From Rubrivirga sp. (lineage in GTDB: Bacteria; Bacteroidota; Rhodothermia; Rhodothermales; Rubricoccaceae), in assembly GCA_012269805.1 (NCBI GenBank), contig JAAXJP010000557.1, positions 6,962 through 13,150 on the forward strand: a stretch of DNA of 6,189 nt, in the 5' to 3' direction. The position numbers and the translations under genes are program-made. Positions 1-4,926 of this stretch are shown in pieces. Within the stretch, counting starts at the first letter, position 1. Each line of letters opens with the position of its first letter. The notes beneath the pieces are model-generated. The model saw nothing but the letters and a program-made list of their open reading frames with translations, was not told where the DNA came from and did not search any database.

Positions 1-653
1 CCGTCGCCGCCGCCCTCGCCCCCGTGCTCGACGGCGCCGCGCTCGCCGTCACGCACGACGCCGACATCGCCTACCACGCCGCCTGGGGCGACGAGAGCGG
101 CGCGCTCCTGCTCGTCGGGACCGGCTCGCTCGTGTTCGCGCGGACCGACGAGGGCGAGACCGTCCGCGCCGGCGGGTGGGGCACGGTCCTCGGCGACGAC
201 GGGAGCGGGGCCGCGCTCGGCCGGGCTGCCCTCCGCGCCCTGCTCGCCGCGCTCGACGGCGGGCCGCCCTCGGCCCTCCCCGAGATCGCCGCCGAGCGGT
301 TCGGGATCCACTCCGCCGACGACGCGCTCGCGGCCGTGTACACCGAGCAACGGCCGCTCGGCTCGTTCTGCCCGCTCCTCCTCGCGGCCGTCGAAGCCGG
401 CGACTGGACGGCCGAGGCCGCGCTCCACGCCGAAGTCAACGGCCTCGCCAAGCAGGCCGGGTGGCTCGCCACGCGCGTCGGCGACGGGATCCGACAGCGG
501 CTGGCGTACGCGGGTGGGCTCTCGGGCGAGCCGGCGTACCGGGCCGCGCTCGACGCCGCCCTCGAGCGCCACCTCCCGGGGTGGGAGGTCGCCCGGTGCG
601 AGGCCGAGCCCGTCGAGGGCGCCCTCGCCATGGCCCGTTCCCTCGCCGGCTGA
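1..653 (+). CDS. BadF/BadG/BcrA/BcrD-type ATPase or N-acetylglucosamine kinase-like protein, 3' part (5' end outside window)
   Basis: The frame is open from base 3 to the TGA at 651-653, giving 216 residues. No in-frame ATG is visible near the edge, and the GTG at 24 lies inside the fold, so the true start is upstream of the window. The remaining part fits the ASKHA-fold BadF family, which includes N-acetylglucosamine kinases and (R)-2-hydroxyacyl dehydratase activators. It shows the phosphate-binding LLLVGTGSLVFAR segment (about residues 35-47), then AGGWGTVLGDDGSG (about 56-69), and a C-terminal adenosine-side motif LAYAGGLSGEPAYR. It ends in EPVEGALAMA, matching the family's usual 'P..GA...A' ending. 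The missing N-terminus should hold the DGGGT-type phosphate-1 loop. I see no Cys pair of the dehydratase-activator kind, so a sugar (GlcNAc-type) kinase is more likely than a dehydratase activator. Substrate is not determinable. It runs convergently into the PPK2 gene, and its stop codon lies in palindromic element copy 1. Confidence 0.82.
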   Translation, partial: VAAALAPVLDGAALAVTHDADIAYHAAWGDESGALLLVGTGSLVFARTDEGETVRAGGWGTVLGDDGSGAALGRAALRALLAALDGGPPSALPEIAAERFGIHSADDALAAVYTEQRPLGSFCPLLLAAVEAGDWTAEAALHAEVNGLAKQAGWLATRVGDGIRQRLAYAGGLSGEPAYRAALDAALERHLPGWEVARCEAEPVEGALAMARSLAG

Positions 654-689
654 CTCCTCCCGCCTCGGTGCCGAGGCGGGCTAGGTCAG
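650..689. repeat. Palindromic element copy 1 (most complete), between convergent genes
   Basis: The core at 659-680 is CCCGCCTCGG, then TG, then CCGAGGCGGG: ten paired bases per side. Around it, outer arms CTGAC (650-654) and GTCAG (685-689) are symmetric about the same centre and separated from the core by four unpaired bases on each side. The BadF stop (TGA 651-653) and the PPK2 stop (TAG, read on the - strand at 683-681) both lie in the element, which fills the whole 27-bp gap. As RNA it would form a strong hairpin from either strand, so a bidirectional terminator is plausible, but no U-tract follows on either side. Confidence 0.85.
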
Positions 690-1499
690 GCTCTCGGGCG
701 GGTAGTCCGCCGGGTCGAAGTCGGGCTCGGGGTACTGGGGGTCGATCGACTCCAGCGTGTGGAGGAGGATCTCGCTCACGACGAGGTCGCGGTACCAGCG
801 CGTCTCGGCCGGGACCACGTACCACGGGGCCTCGGCCGTCGACGTCCGCTCCATGGCGACCTCGAAGGCCCGCATGTAGTCGCTCCAGCGCTCGCGCTCC
901 TTGAGGTCGCCGGGGTTGAACTTCCAGTGCTTGTCGGGCCGGCGGAGGCGGCGGCGGAAGCGCTCGAGCTGGTAGTCCTTCGAGATGTGGAGCATCACCT
1001 TCACGACGCGCGTCCCGGCGTCGGCGAGGAGCGCCTCGAAATGCCGGATGTGCTCGTACCGCCGCTCGATGACCTCGGGCGCGGCCCACTCGTGGACGCG
1101 GACGATCAGGACGTCCTCGTAGTGCGACCGGTTGAACACGCGGATCATCCCCTTCTCGGGCGCCTTCGCGTGGACGCGCCACAGGAAGTCGTGCCGGCGC
1201 TCGATCTCGGTCGGCGCCTTGAACGACGAGACGCGGACGCCCTGCGGGTTCATCGGCCCGAACACGCTCTCCGTGGTCGAGTCCTTCCCGCCGGCGTCCA
1301 TGGCCTGGAACACGAACAGGACCGACCCTTCGCGCTCGGCGTAGAGGGCCTCCTGGAGGTCGCGGGCCCGGTCGATGTTGTCGTCGAGCCGGTCCTCGGC
1401 CTCCTCCTCCGTCAGCCCCCCGTCCTCGGAGGTCTCCCGCTCCGAGAGGCGGACGGTGGCGCCGGGCGCGATGCGGTAGCGGTCGAGATCGAGGGACAT
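681..1499 (-). CDS. ppk2: Polyphosphate kinase 2 family (class III-like polyphosphate:nucleotide phosphotransferase)
   Basis: PPK2 enzymes are cytosolic P-loop kinases that transfer phosphate between polyphosphate and nucleotides; class III members can phosphorylate AMP and ADP. The 272-residue protein is the usual length for a single-domain PPK2. Visible motifs are the Walker A region FQAMDAGGKDS (about 64-74), NPQGVRVSSFKAP (84-96), the HDFLWRVH segment (103-110), a Walker B-like MIRVFNRSHYEDVLIVRVH (118-136), and a basic lid RFRRRLRRPDKHWKF (180-194). The tail carries WYVVPAETRWYRDLVVSEIL, typical of the family's nucleotide-binding helix region. The ATG at 1499 starts MSLDLDRYRIAPG, which matches family N-termini. 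An upstream GTG at 1532 would add MLLPIPYSRPP, an unlikely extension. The base after the Walker lysine-aspartate is Ser where many relatives have Gly. It follows the DUF937 gene by 60 bp on the same strand, so co-transcription is possible. The substrate class is inferred from overall similarity. Confidence 0.92.
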   Translation of the reverse strand: MSLDLDRYRIAPGATVRLSERETSEDGGLTEEEAEDRLDDNIDRARDLQEALYAEREGSVLFVFQAMDAGGKDSTTESVFGPMNPQGVRVSSFKAPTEIERRHDFLWRVHAKAPEKGMIRVFNRSHYEDVLIVRVHEWAAPEVIERRYEHIRHFEALLADAGTRVVKVMLHISKDYQLERFRRRLRRPDKHWKFNPGDLKERERWSDYMRAFEVAMERTSTAEAPWYVVPAETRWYRDLVVSEILLHTLESIDPQYPEPDFDPADYPPESLT

Positions 1500-1559
1500 G
1501 GGGGGTCGGGAATACGGGATGGGGAGGAGCACCTTCCGCGTGCCCTCCCCGACCCTTCG
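1500..1559 (-). promoter_or_regulatory. DUF937-ppk2 intergenic leader with two mutually exclusive hairpins
   Basis: The 60-bp gap contains GGGTCGGG (1503-1510) pairing perfectly with CCCGACCC (1548-1555). A second stem, GGGGAGG (1521-1527) with CCTCCCC (1544-1550), shares bases 1548-1550 with the first, so only one can form fully. On the - strand transcript the first stem ends three bases before the ppk2 ATG. This could act as a terminator for DUF937 or as a translational control element, but no U-tract is present and the function is not shown. GC-rich sequence makes chance pairing fairly likely. Confidence 0.35.
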
Positions 1560-2171
1560 CTATCGGCCGAACAGCTTGCCGAGGACGGCCTTTCCAGCCT
1601 GCTGCATCACGTCGTCTTGGATGGAGCCGTCGCCGTCCTTGTCGAGGAAGCCCGAGAGCGCGCCGAGGACGCCCGAGGGCGCGGCCTGGCGGGCGCGCGT
1701 GGCGTCCTCGCCGAGGATCCCCGAGAGGCCGGCCCCGTCGAGGTCGGCCTGGCGCTTCCGCTTGCCGAGGGCGGCCATCACGATGGGCGCCAGCAGCGGG
1801 AGGAGCTTCGCGACCTGCGCCAGGTCGAGGCCGGACGCCTTCGCGACGCCCTGCTCGACCTGCTGGCGTTGCCCGCCGAGGATGTGGCCGAGGATCCCGC
1901 CGCCGTCGACCTGTTTGCCGGTGAGTTGGCCGCCGAGGAAGCCGCCGAGGTGGTCGAGAAGCGACCCGTCGTGGTCCCGGTCGAGCGCACCCGCGAGCGC
2001 CTGTGCGCCCTCGGTCGAGTTCGTCTGGCGGTTCATGGCGGTGAGGATGGCCGGGAGCGCGGCCGAGACGGCCGTCTGGGTCTGCTGCGGGCTCGCTCCG
2101 ATGGCGCCGGCCAACTGGCCGATGTTGTCGCCGCCGATCGAATCGGCGAGGAGGTCGAGGATGCTATTCAT
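1560..2171 (-). CDS. DUF937 domain protein with two DxDxDG acidic loops
   Basis: The 203-residue protein starts MNSILDLLADSIGGDNIGQLAGAIG and shows the features of DUF937 proteins: glutamine/alanine-rich amphipathic helices (residues 1-60), a Gly-rich GGGILGHILGG segment (90-100), and LLPLLAPIVMAALGKRKR (123-140). Two acidic loops, DRDHDGSLLDHL (64-75) and DKDGDGSIQDDV (177-188), look like calcium-binding EF-hand/dockerin-type loops, each followed by a Gly/Ala-rich helix. The two halves may come from an internal duplication. There is no signal peptide and no clear membrane helix, though 123-136 is hydrophobic. DUF937 has no established biochemical function that I can assert; calcium binding here is inference from the loop pattern. 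The ATG at 2171 is preceded by CCC with no Shine-Dalgarno. ppk2 lies 60 bp downstream on the same strand, and the pabC end is 96 bp upstream behind two hairpins, so this gene probably begins its own transcription unit. Confidence 0.87.
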   Translation of the reverse strand: MNSILDLLADSIGGDNIGQLAGAIGASPQQTQTAVSAALPAILTAMNRQTNSTEGAQALAGALDRDHDGSLLDHLGGFLGGQLTGKQVDGGGILGHILGGQRQQVEQGVAKASGLDLAQVAKLLPLLAPIVMAALGKRKRQADLDGAGLSGILGEDATRARQAAPSGVLGALSGFLDKDGDGSIQDDVMQQAGKAVLGKLFGR

Positions 2172-2202
2172 GGGTCGGAAGCGGGGGTGCCGGGAGCATA
2201 CC

Positions 2203-2233
2203 GCGCGGGGCGGGAACGGGTCCGGCCCCGCGC
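2203..2233. terminator. GC stem-loop between pabC and the DUF937 gene
   Basis: GCGCGGGGC (2203-2211) pairs perfectly with GCCCCGCGC (2225-2233), leaving a 13-base loop. It lies downstream of the pabC stop on the - strand and ahead of the DUF937 start, next to palindromic element copy 2. No U-tract follows, so calling it a terminator rests on position and stem strength only. Confidence 0.35.
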
Positions 2234-2240
2234 CGGCCCT

Positions 2241-2271
2241 CCCCCCTCGGCGCCGAGGCGGGCTGGGTCAG
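2241..2271. repeat. Palindromic element copy 2, at the 3' end of pabC
   Basis: The core at 2241-2262 matches copy 1, apart from CG in place of TG at the centre and C in place of G at 2244, which breaks one pair. Its right flank CTGG then GTCAG (2263-2271) repeats the copy 1 flank (CTAG then GTCAG) at the same spacing; the left arm is not recognisable. The pabC stop codon (TGA on the - strand, 2270-2268) is formed by this arm, so pabC ends inside the element. Confidence 0.8.
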
Positions 2272-2888
2272 TCCACCAGCGCCACTCGCATCCAACCGCG
2301 GAGGGCGTTGGACAGAAAGAGGGCGTCGGCCGCCCGGAGGTCGTCGGGCGTGAGCCCCCGTTCGCCGGCCCCTGCGCGGGTGGCGAGGACGTGGGCGCGC
2401 ATCACGCCGCCGAGGCCGCCCGCGGCGAGCGGCGGGGTCCAGAGGCGACCATCGACCTCCGCCCACACGTTCGTCCGCGTCCCCTCCGTGACCTCGCCTC
2501 GCGCGTTGACGAGGACCGCCTCGTCGGCGCCCCGGGCGAGCGCTCGGTCGTGTCGGGCTCGGTACGCGTCGCGCGCCGTGGTCTTGTGAGCCGTCTGCCA
2601 CGAGCCGGCCTCTGCGAACGGCTCCGGGTCGATCCACACCGTCCGGAACGGCGCGGCGTCGAGCGGCCAGGTTTCGATCTCGGCGTCGCCCCCCTCCCCC
2701 ACCGACAGGCGCACGCCCCGAGCGCCCGGCCCGACCACCTCGGCCTCGACGCGCTGGCGGACGGCCTCGACGTCGAGCGGGTAGCCGAACGCATCGGCGC
2801 TCGCCGCGAGGCGGGCGAGGTGGCGGCCGATGAGCGCGACGCGCCCGTCCTCGGCCCGCATCGTCTCGAGGAGCCGCGGCGCGCTCAT
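2268..2888 (-). CDS. pabC: Aminodeoxychorismate lyase (PLP-dependent, class IV aminotransferase fold)
   Basis: PabC removes pyruvate from 4-amino-4-deoxychorismate to give p-aminobenzoate, a folate precursor. The ATG at 2888 overlaps the pabB TGA as ATGA, which suggests translational coupling and fixes the start; a longer in-frame extension upstream would be a shadow of pabB. The 206-residue protein begins LLETMRAEDGRVALIGRHLARL, followed by AASADAFGYPLD. The probable PLP lysine is K102 in HKTTARDAYR. The cofactor-binding EVTEGTRTNVW motif is at about 132-142, GGVMRAHVL at 160-168, and LFLSNALRGWM near the end (190-200). It is shorter than the stand-alone E. coli enzyme (269 residues) and lacks the usual N-terminal strand. 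Its beginning resembles the C-terminal lyase domain of fused PabB-PabC proteins. D-amino acid or branched-chain aminotransferases share the fold, but the pabB linkage favours PabC. It ends in palindromic element copy 2. Confidence 0.88.
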   Translation of the reverse strand: MSAPRLLETMRAEDGRVALIGRHLARLAASADAFGYPLDVEAVRQRVEAEVVGPGARGVRLSVGEGGDAEIETWPLDAAPFRTVWIDPEPFAEAGSWQTAHKTTARDAYRARHDRALARGADEAVLVNARGEVTEGTRTNVWAEVDGRLWTPPLAAGGLGGVMRAHVLATRAGAGERGLTPDDLRAADALFLSNALRGWMRVALVD

Positions 2889-4111
2889 CCGGCCAAGTCC
2901 GTCAGGACGCGCGCCTTCAGGAGGCACTCGGCGTACTCGGCGTCGGCGTCGCTGTCCCACACGATCCCGCTGCCCACGTCGTAGCGGCCGGCGCCGTCGG
3001 CGACGACGGCCGTCCGGATGGCGACGTTGAATACGGCCTCGCCCAGCCCCGAGGGCCCGCCCGGCGCCGCGGAGCCGATCGCCCCGCAGTAGACGCCGCG
3101 CGGCCCCACTTCGAGGTCGCGGAGGATCCGCATGGCGCGGAGCTTGGGGGCGCCCGTGATCGAGCCGCACGGGAACAGCGCGCGGAGCACGTCGCCCAGC
3201 CCGATGTCCGCGCGGAGCGCGCCCGTGACGGTCGACGTCATCTGGGTCACGGTCTCGTAGCGCTCGGCCTCGAACAGCGCCGGCACGCGGATGCTCCCCG
3301 CCTCGGACACCCGCGCGAGGTCGTTGCGGAGGAGGTCGACGATCATCAGGTTCTCGGCGCGGTCTTTCGGGCTGGCTCGCAACGCGTCGGCGAGCGCGTC
3401 GTCGTGGGCGTCCGTCTGTCCGCGCGGCGCCGTCCCCTTCATCGGCCGCGCGCGAATCGTCCGACCGCCGCTCGCGGGGTCGACTCGGAAGAACAGCTCG
3501 GGAGAAACGGACGCGATCGCCGCTCCGCCCGCCTCGGCGCCGAGGCGGAGGAAGGCGCCGTAGGCCACCGACTGGCGGCGGCGGAGCGCGGCGAAGAGCG
3601 CCAGCGCGTCCCCCTCCGCGGCGTCGGGCAGGCCGAAGCGGAACGGCCCTGTCAGGTTGATCTGGTACACGTCGCCCGCCCGGATGTGGGCGCGGACGGC
3701 CGCCACGCGCTCCCGGTACGCCGCCTCCCCGAGCGCGAACGTCGGCCTCCCGATCCGCACCGGCCCGGACTCGGCCAGCGCGGCGTCCACGTCGCCGGCC
3801 GAAACGGCCACCGGCGAGTCGTACACGCCGAACCAGCCAAGCGGGACCGCCGGGTCGAGCGGCGGGTCGGGAAAGCGCTCCGGCTCGAACGCGTAGCCGG
3901 CCTCGTAGCCCAGGACCCCGGCGACGTGGCGCCCCTCAGCGAGCGCGGCGTCCAGCGCGTCGAGGAGCGGGACGACGTCGTCGAGCGTCCGTGCTACGAG
4001 CACGCGGCGGGGGGCCGTAAACAGGCGCGCGCCCCGCCGGCCGGTGTCGGCGTCGGGGCGCGGGCCGTCGAGGAGGACGGTGCCGGGGCGGCGGAGGGCG
4101 GCGGCGAGCAC
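2885..4111 (-). CDS. pabB: Aminodeoxychorismate synthase component I (chorismate-binding)
   Basis: PabB converts chorismate to 4-amino-4-deoxychorismate using ammonia, normally delivered by the glutaminase PabA; no pabA is visible here. The 408-residue protein shows an N-terminal region with GVLGYEAGYAFE (65-76), then the chorismate-binding domain: GDVYQINLTGPF (146-157), SPELFFRVD (203-211), RARPMKGTAPRG (220-231, with the active-site Lys of the PabB-type PxKGT motif at 225), ENLMIVDLLRNDL (253-265), CGSITGAPKLRAM (315-327) and DSDADAEYAECLLKA (386-400). The PxKGT lysine distinguishes PabB from anthranilate synthase and isochorismate synthase relatives. The start is the GTG at 4111, preceded by CCCC; no better in-frame start with an SD was found. 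Residues 188-195 (around RLGAEAGG) are encoded by palindromic element copy 3, just before the conserved SPELFF motif. It overlaps pabC by 4 bp, forming a pabBC operon. Confidence 0.93.
   Translation of the reverse strand: MLAAALRRPGTVLLDGPRPDADTGRRGARLFTAPRRVLVARTLDDVVPLLDALDAALAEGRHVAGVLGYEAGYAFEPERFPDPPLDPAVPLGWFGVYDSPVAVSAGDVDAALAESGPVRIGRPTFALGEAAYRERVAAVRAHIRAGDVYQINLTGPFRFGLPDAAEGDALALFAALRRRQSVAYGAFLRLGAEAGGAAIASVSPELFFRVDPASGGRTIRARPMKGTAPRGQTDAHDDALADALRASPKDRAENLMIVDLLRNDLARVSEAGSIRVPALFEAERYETVTQMTSTVTGALRADIGLGDVLRALFPCGSITGAPKLRAMRILRDLEVGPRGVYCGAIGSAAPGGPSGLGEAVFNVAIRTAVVADGAGRYDVGSGIVWDSDADAEYAECLLKARVLTDLAG
3529..3548. repeat. Palindromic element copy 3, inside the pabB coding sequence
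   Basis: Twenty bases form a perfect palindrome: CCGCCTCGGC followed by its complement. It corresponds to the core of the copies at 659-680 and 2241-2262, without recognisable outer CTGAC arms. In pabB it encodes roughly residues 188-195 without breaking the frame. It falls in the stretch between the AYGAFL strand and the SPELFF motif, where the protein appears Gly/Ala-rich compared with relatives. Confidence 0.8.
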
Positions 4112-4123
4112 GGGGTGTAGAGC

Positions 4124-4155
4124 CCGCCGGGCCGCCCTTCGTTCCGCACCGGCGG
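4124..4155. other. Small stem-loop upstream of pabB
   Basis: CCGCCGG (4124-4130) pairs with CCGGCGG (4149-4155) around an 18-base loop in the 96-bp gap upstream of pabB. On the - strand the structure would sit in the pabB leader, about 12 bases before the GTG. No function is evident. Confidence 0.25.
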
Positions 4156-4158
4156 ACT

Positions 4159-4187
4159 TGACTCGCTCCGCCTCGGCGTCGAGGCGG
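4159..4187. repeat. Palindromic element copy 4, between the 161-aa gene and pabB
   Basis: The core at 4168-4187 is CCGCCTCGGC then GTCGAGGCGG, palindromic except for the G/T pair at 4176/4179. The left flank TGACTC (4159-4164) lies nine bases before CCGCC, exactly as in copy 1 (651-656 and 660), so half of the outer arms is kept. The right arm is missing. It is followed by an unrelated palindrome CCGGCGCCGG (4194-4203). It occupies the gap after the stop of the upstream gene (4208). Confidence 0.75.
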
Positions 4188-4207
4188 GCGAGGCCGGCGC
4201 CGGTTGG

Positions 4208-4693
4208 CTACCGGTTCATCTGCGTGTCCGTGTCCTCCGGGCCGAGGTCGGCGCCGGTGAGGTTGGCGAGGGCCGGGCCCAGCGCCGTGCGGAACTCGCG
4301 GGCCCGCATCCGCTCCATCACGTCGCCGCGGCCGGCGCAGTAGCCGAGGAGCGCGTGCGGGCGCTGCATGTGCTGGAGCCCCTCCCGCACGACCCACGTG
4401 TGCCACGGCCGGAGGTCCCGGTCGAACGGCCCGATGAGCCGAGCGTAGAGCCGGTTCGCCGCGCGCTCGACGTCGGCCTCCGACGTCAGCTCGCCCATCT
4501 CGAGGAGCCGCTGGAGCCCGCCCCAGATGTAGCCCGCCAGGAAGTCGTGCTGCCCGTCCGTCAGCGACAGCCCCGACTCGGGACCGGTATAGCCGAGGTC
4601 CGCCAGCGGCGTGCGGATGCAGGCCTCGACGTGCGCGACGGCCTCGCGGATCATCGCCTCGACGTAGGCGGGGGACTTGGACGGACGGGACAT
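4208..4693 (-). CDS. Conserved-looking protein of unknown function (161 aa, helical)
   Basis: I do not recognise this family. The ATG at 4693 gives MSRPSKSPAYVEAMIREAVA and a 161-residue, mostly helical soluble protein with no signal peptide or membrane segment. A TTG at 4732 would add 13 residues encoded by a hairpin and is less likely. Visible segments are AHVEACIRTPLADLGY (20-35), LTDGQHDFLAGYIWGGLQRLLEMG (44-67), an acidic/basic helix SEADVERAANRLYARLIGPFDRD (71-93), PWHTWVVREGLQHM (96-109) and ALLGYCAGRGDVMERMRAREF (114-134). The conserved-looking Trp, His, Asp and two Cys (25, 119) could point to an active or binding site, but I cannot name one. Codon use matches its neighbours, which supports a real gene. 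pabB follows after 96 bp that contain palindromic element copy 4, so co-transcription with pabBC is possible but not shown. Confidence 0.75.
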   Translation of the reverse strand: MSRPSKSPAYVEAMIREAVAHVEACIRTPLADLGYTGPESGLSLTDGQHDFLAGYIWGGLQRLLEMGELTSEADVERAANRLYARLIGPFDRDLRPWHTWVVREGLQHMQRPHALLGYCAGRGDVMERMRAREFRTALGPALANLTGADLGPEDTDTQMNR

Positions 4694-4724
4694 GGGGCGC
4701 CAGGGTGGGAGTGTGAGGCGCCCC
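4694..4724 (-). promoter_or_regulatory. Hairpin directly abutting the ATG of the 161-aa gene
   Basis: GGGGCGCC (4694-4701) pairs perfectly with GGCGCCCC (4717-4724) around a 15-base loop. On the - strand transcript the last paired base is immediately followed by the ATG at 4693. This would place a stable stem over the ribosome-binding zone, so translational control is possible. No SD sequence is present. Confidence 0.45.
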
Positions 4725-4816
4725 CGTTGCAACCGCCGTTACCACTCCCCCCCGTGCCGGTTTACCTGCCCGAGATGACACGTCCGCGTGCCATCCGTCG
4801 GCGCCAGAGTTTCAAA

Positions 4817-4842
4817 GTGCGTTTGGCACGGGGCCTCGCCCC
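4817..4842 (-). terminator. Two tandem small stem-loops downstream of the exported-protein gene
   Basis: GGGGC (4830-4834) pairs with GCCCC (4838-4842) around a 3-base loop. Next to it, GTGC (4817-4820) pairs with GCAC (4826-4829) around a 5-base loop. On the - strand the second stem is followed by TTTGAAA, the least GC-rich spot of this gap. Together with the hairpin at 4852-4890 they could end transcription of the upstream gene. Alternatively, the TTGAAA could be part of a promoter for the 161-aa gene, but I find no matching -10/-7 element. Confidence 0.3.
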
Positions 4843-4851
4843 AGAGTGAGA

Positions 4852-4890
4852 CGGCCGGCGGGGGGTCCCGCGCCCCCACTCCGCCGGCCG
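4852..4890. terminator. Strong GC stem-loop downstream of the exported-protein gene
   Basis: CGGCCGGCGG (4852-4861) pairs perfectly over ten bases with CCGCCGGCCG (4881-4890). Inside the 19-base loop, GGGG (4862-4865) can also pair with CCCC (4874-4877). It begins 36 bases after the stop of the upstream - strand gene. The sequence after it on that strand, TCTCACTCT, is only mildly pyrimidine-rich, so this is a terminator candidate by position rather than a classical one. Confidence 0.5.
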
Positions 4891-4926
4891 ACAGCCCGTC
4901 GGGGCCGTGTCACGCAGCGGCCGTGG

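Noticed and set aside
1350..1361. Local palindrome around CCTCCTGGAGG in ppk2
   Set aside because: A single short occurrence explained by the codons for DLQEAL; it does not match the dispersed element.
759..2984. A 741-codon open frame on the + strand opposite ppk2, DUF937 and pabC
   Set aside because: It is antisense to three well-supported genes. Its translation is low-complexity Arg/Ala/Glu/Val-rich sequence, as expected from the stop-poor complement of high-GC codons.
2889..3170. An N-terminal extension of the pabC frame up to 3170
   Set aside because: It overlaps pabB and is an Arg/Gly-rich shadow. The ATGA junction at 2885-2888 gives the natural start.
650..4187. The palindromic copies as a CRISPR array
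   Set aside because: The copies are 0.6-1.6 kb apart with genes between them, so there is no regular repeat-spacer pattern.
3936..4781. A 281-codon - strand frame across the start of pabB and the 161-aa gene
   Set aside because: Arg/Pro/Ala-rich shadow translation in another frame of two better candidates, with no motifs.
4811..4816. TTGAAA on the - strand as a -35 promoter box
   Set aside because: No matching -10 (TATAAT-like) or Bacteroidota -7 (TAnnTTTG) element lies at suitable distance downstream.
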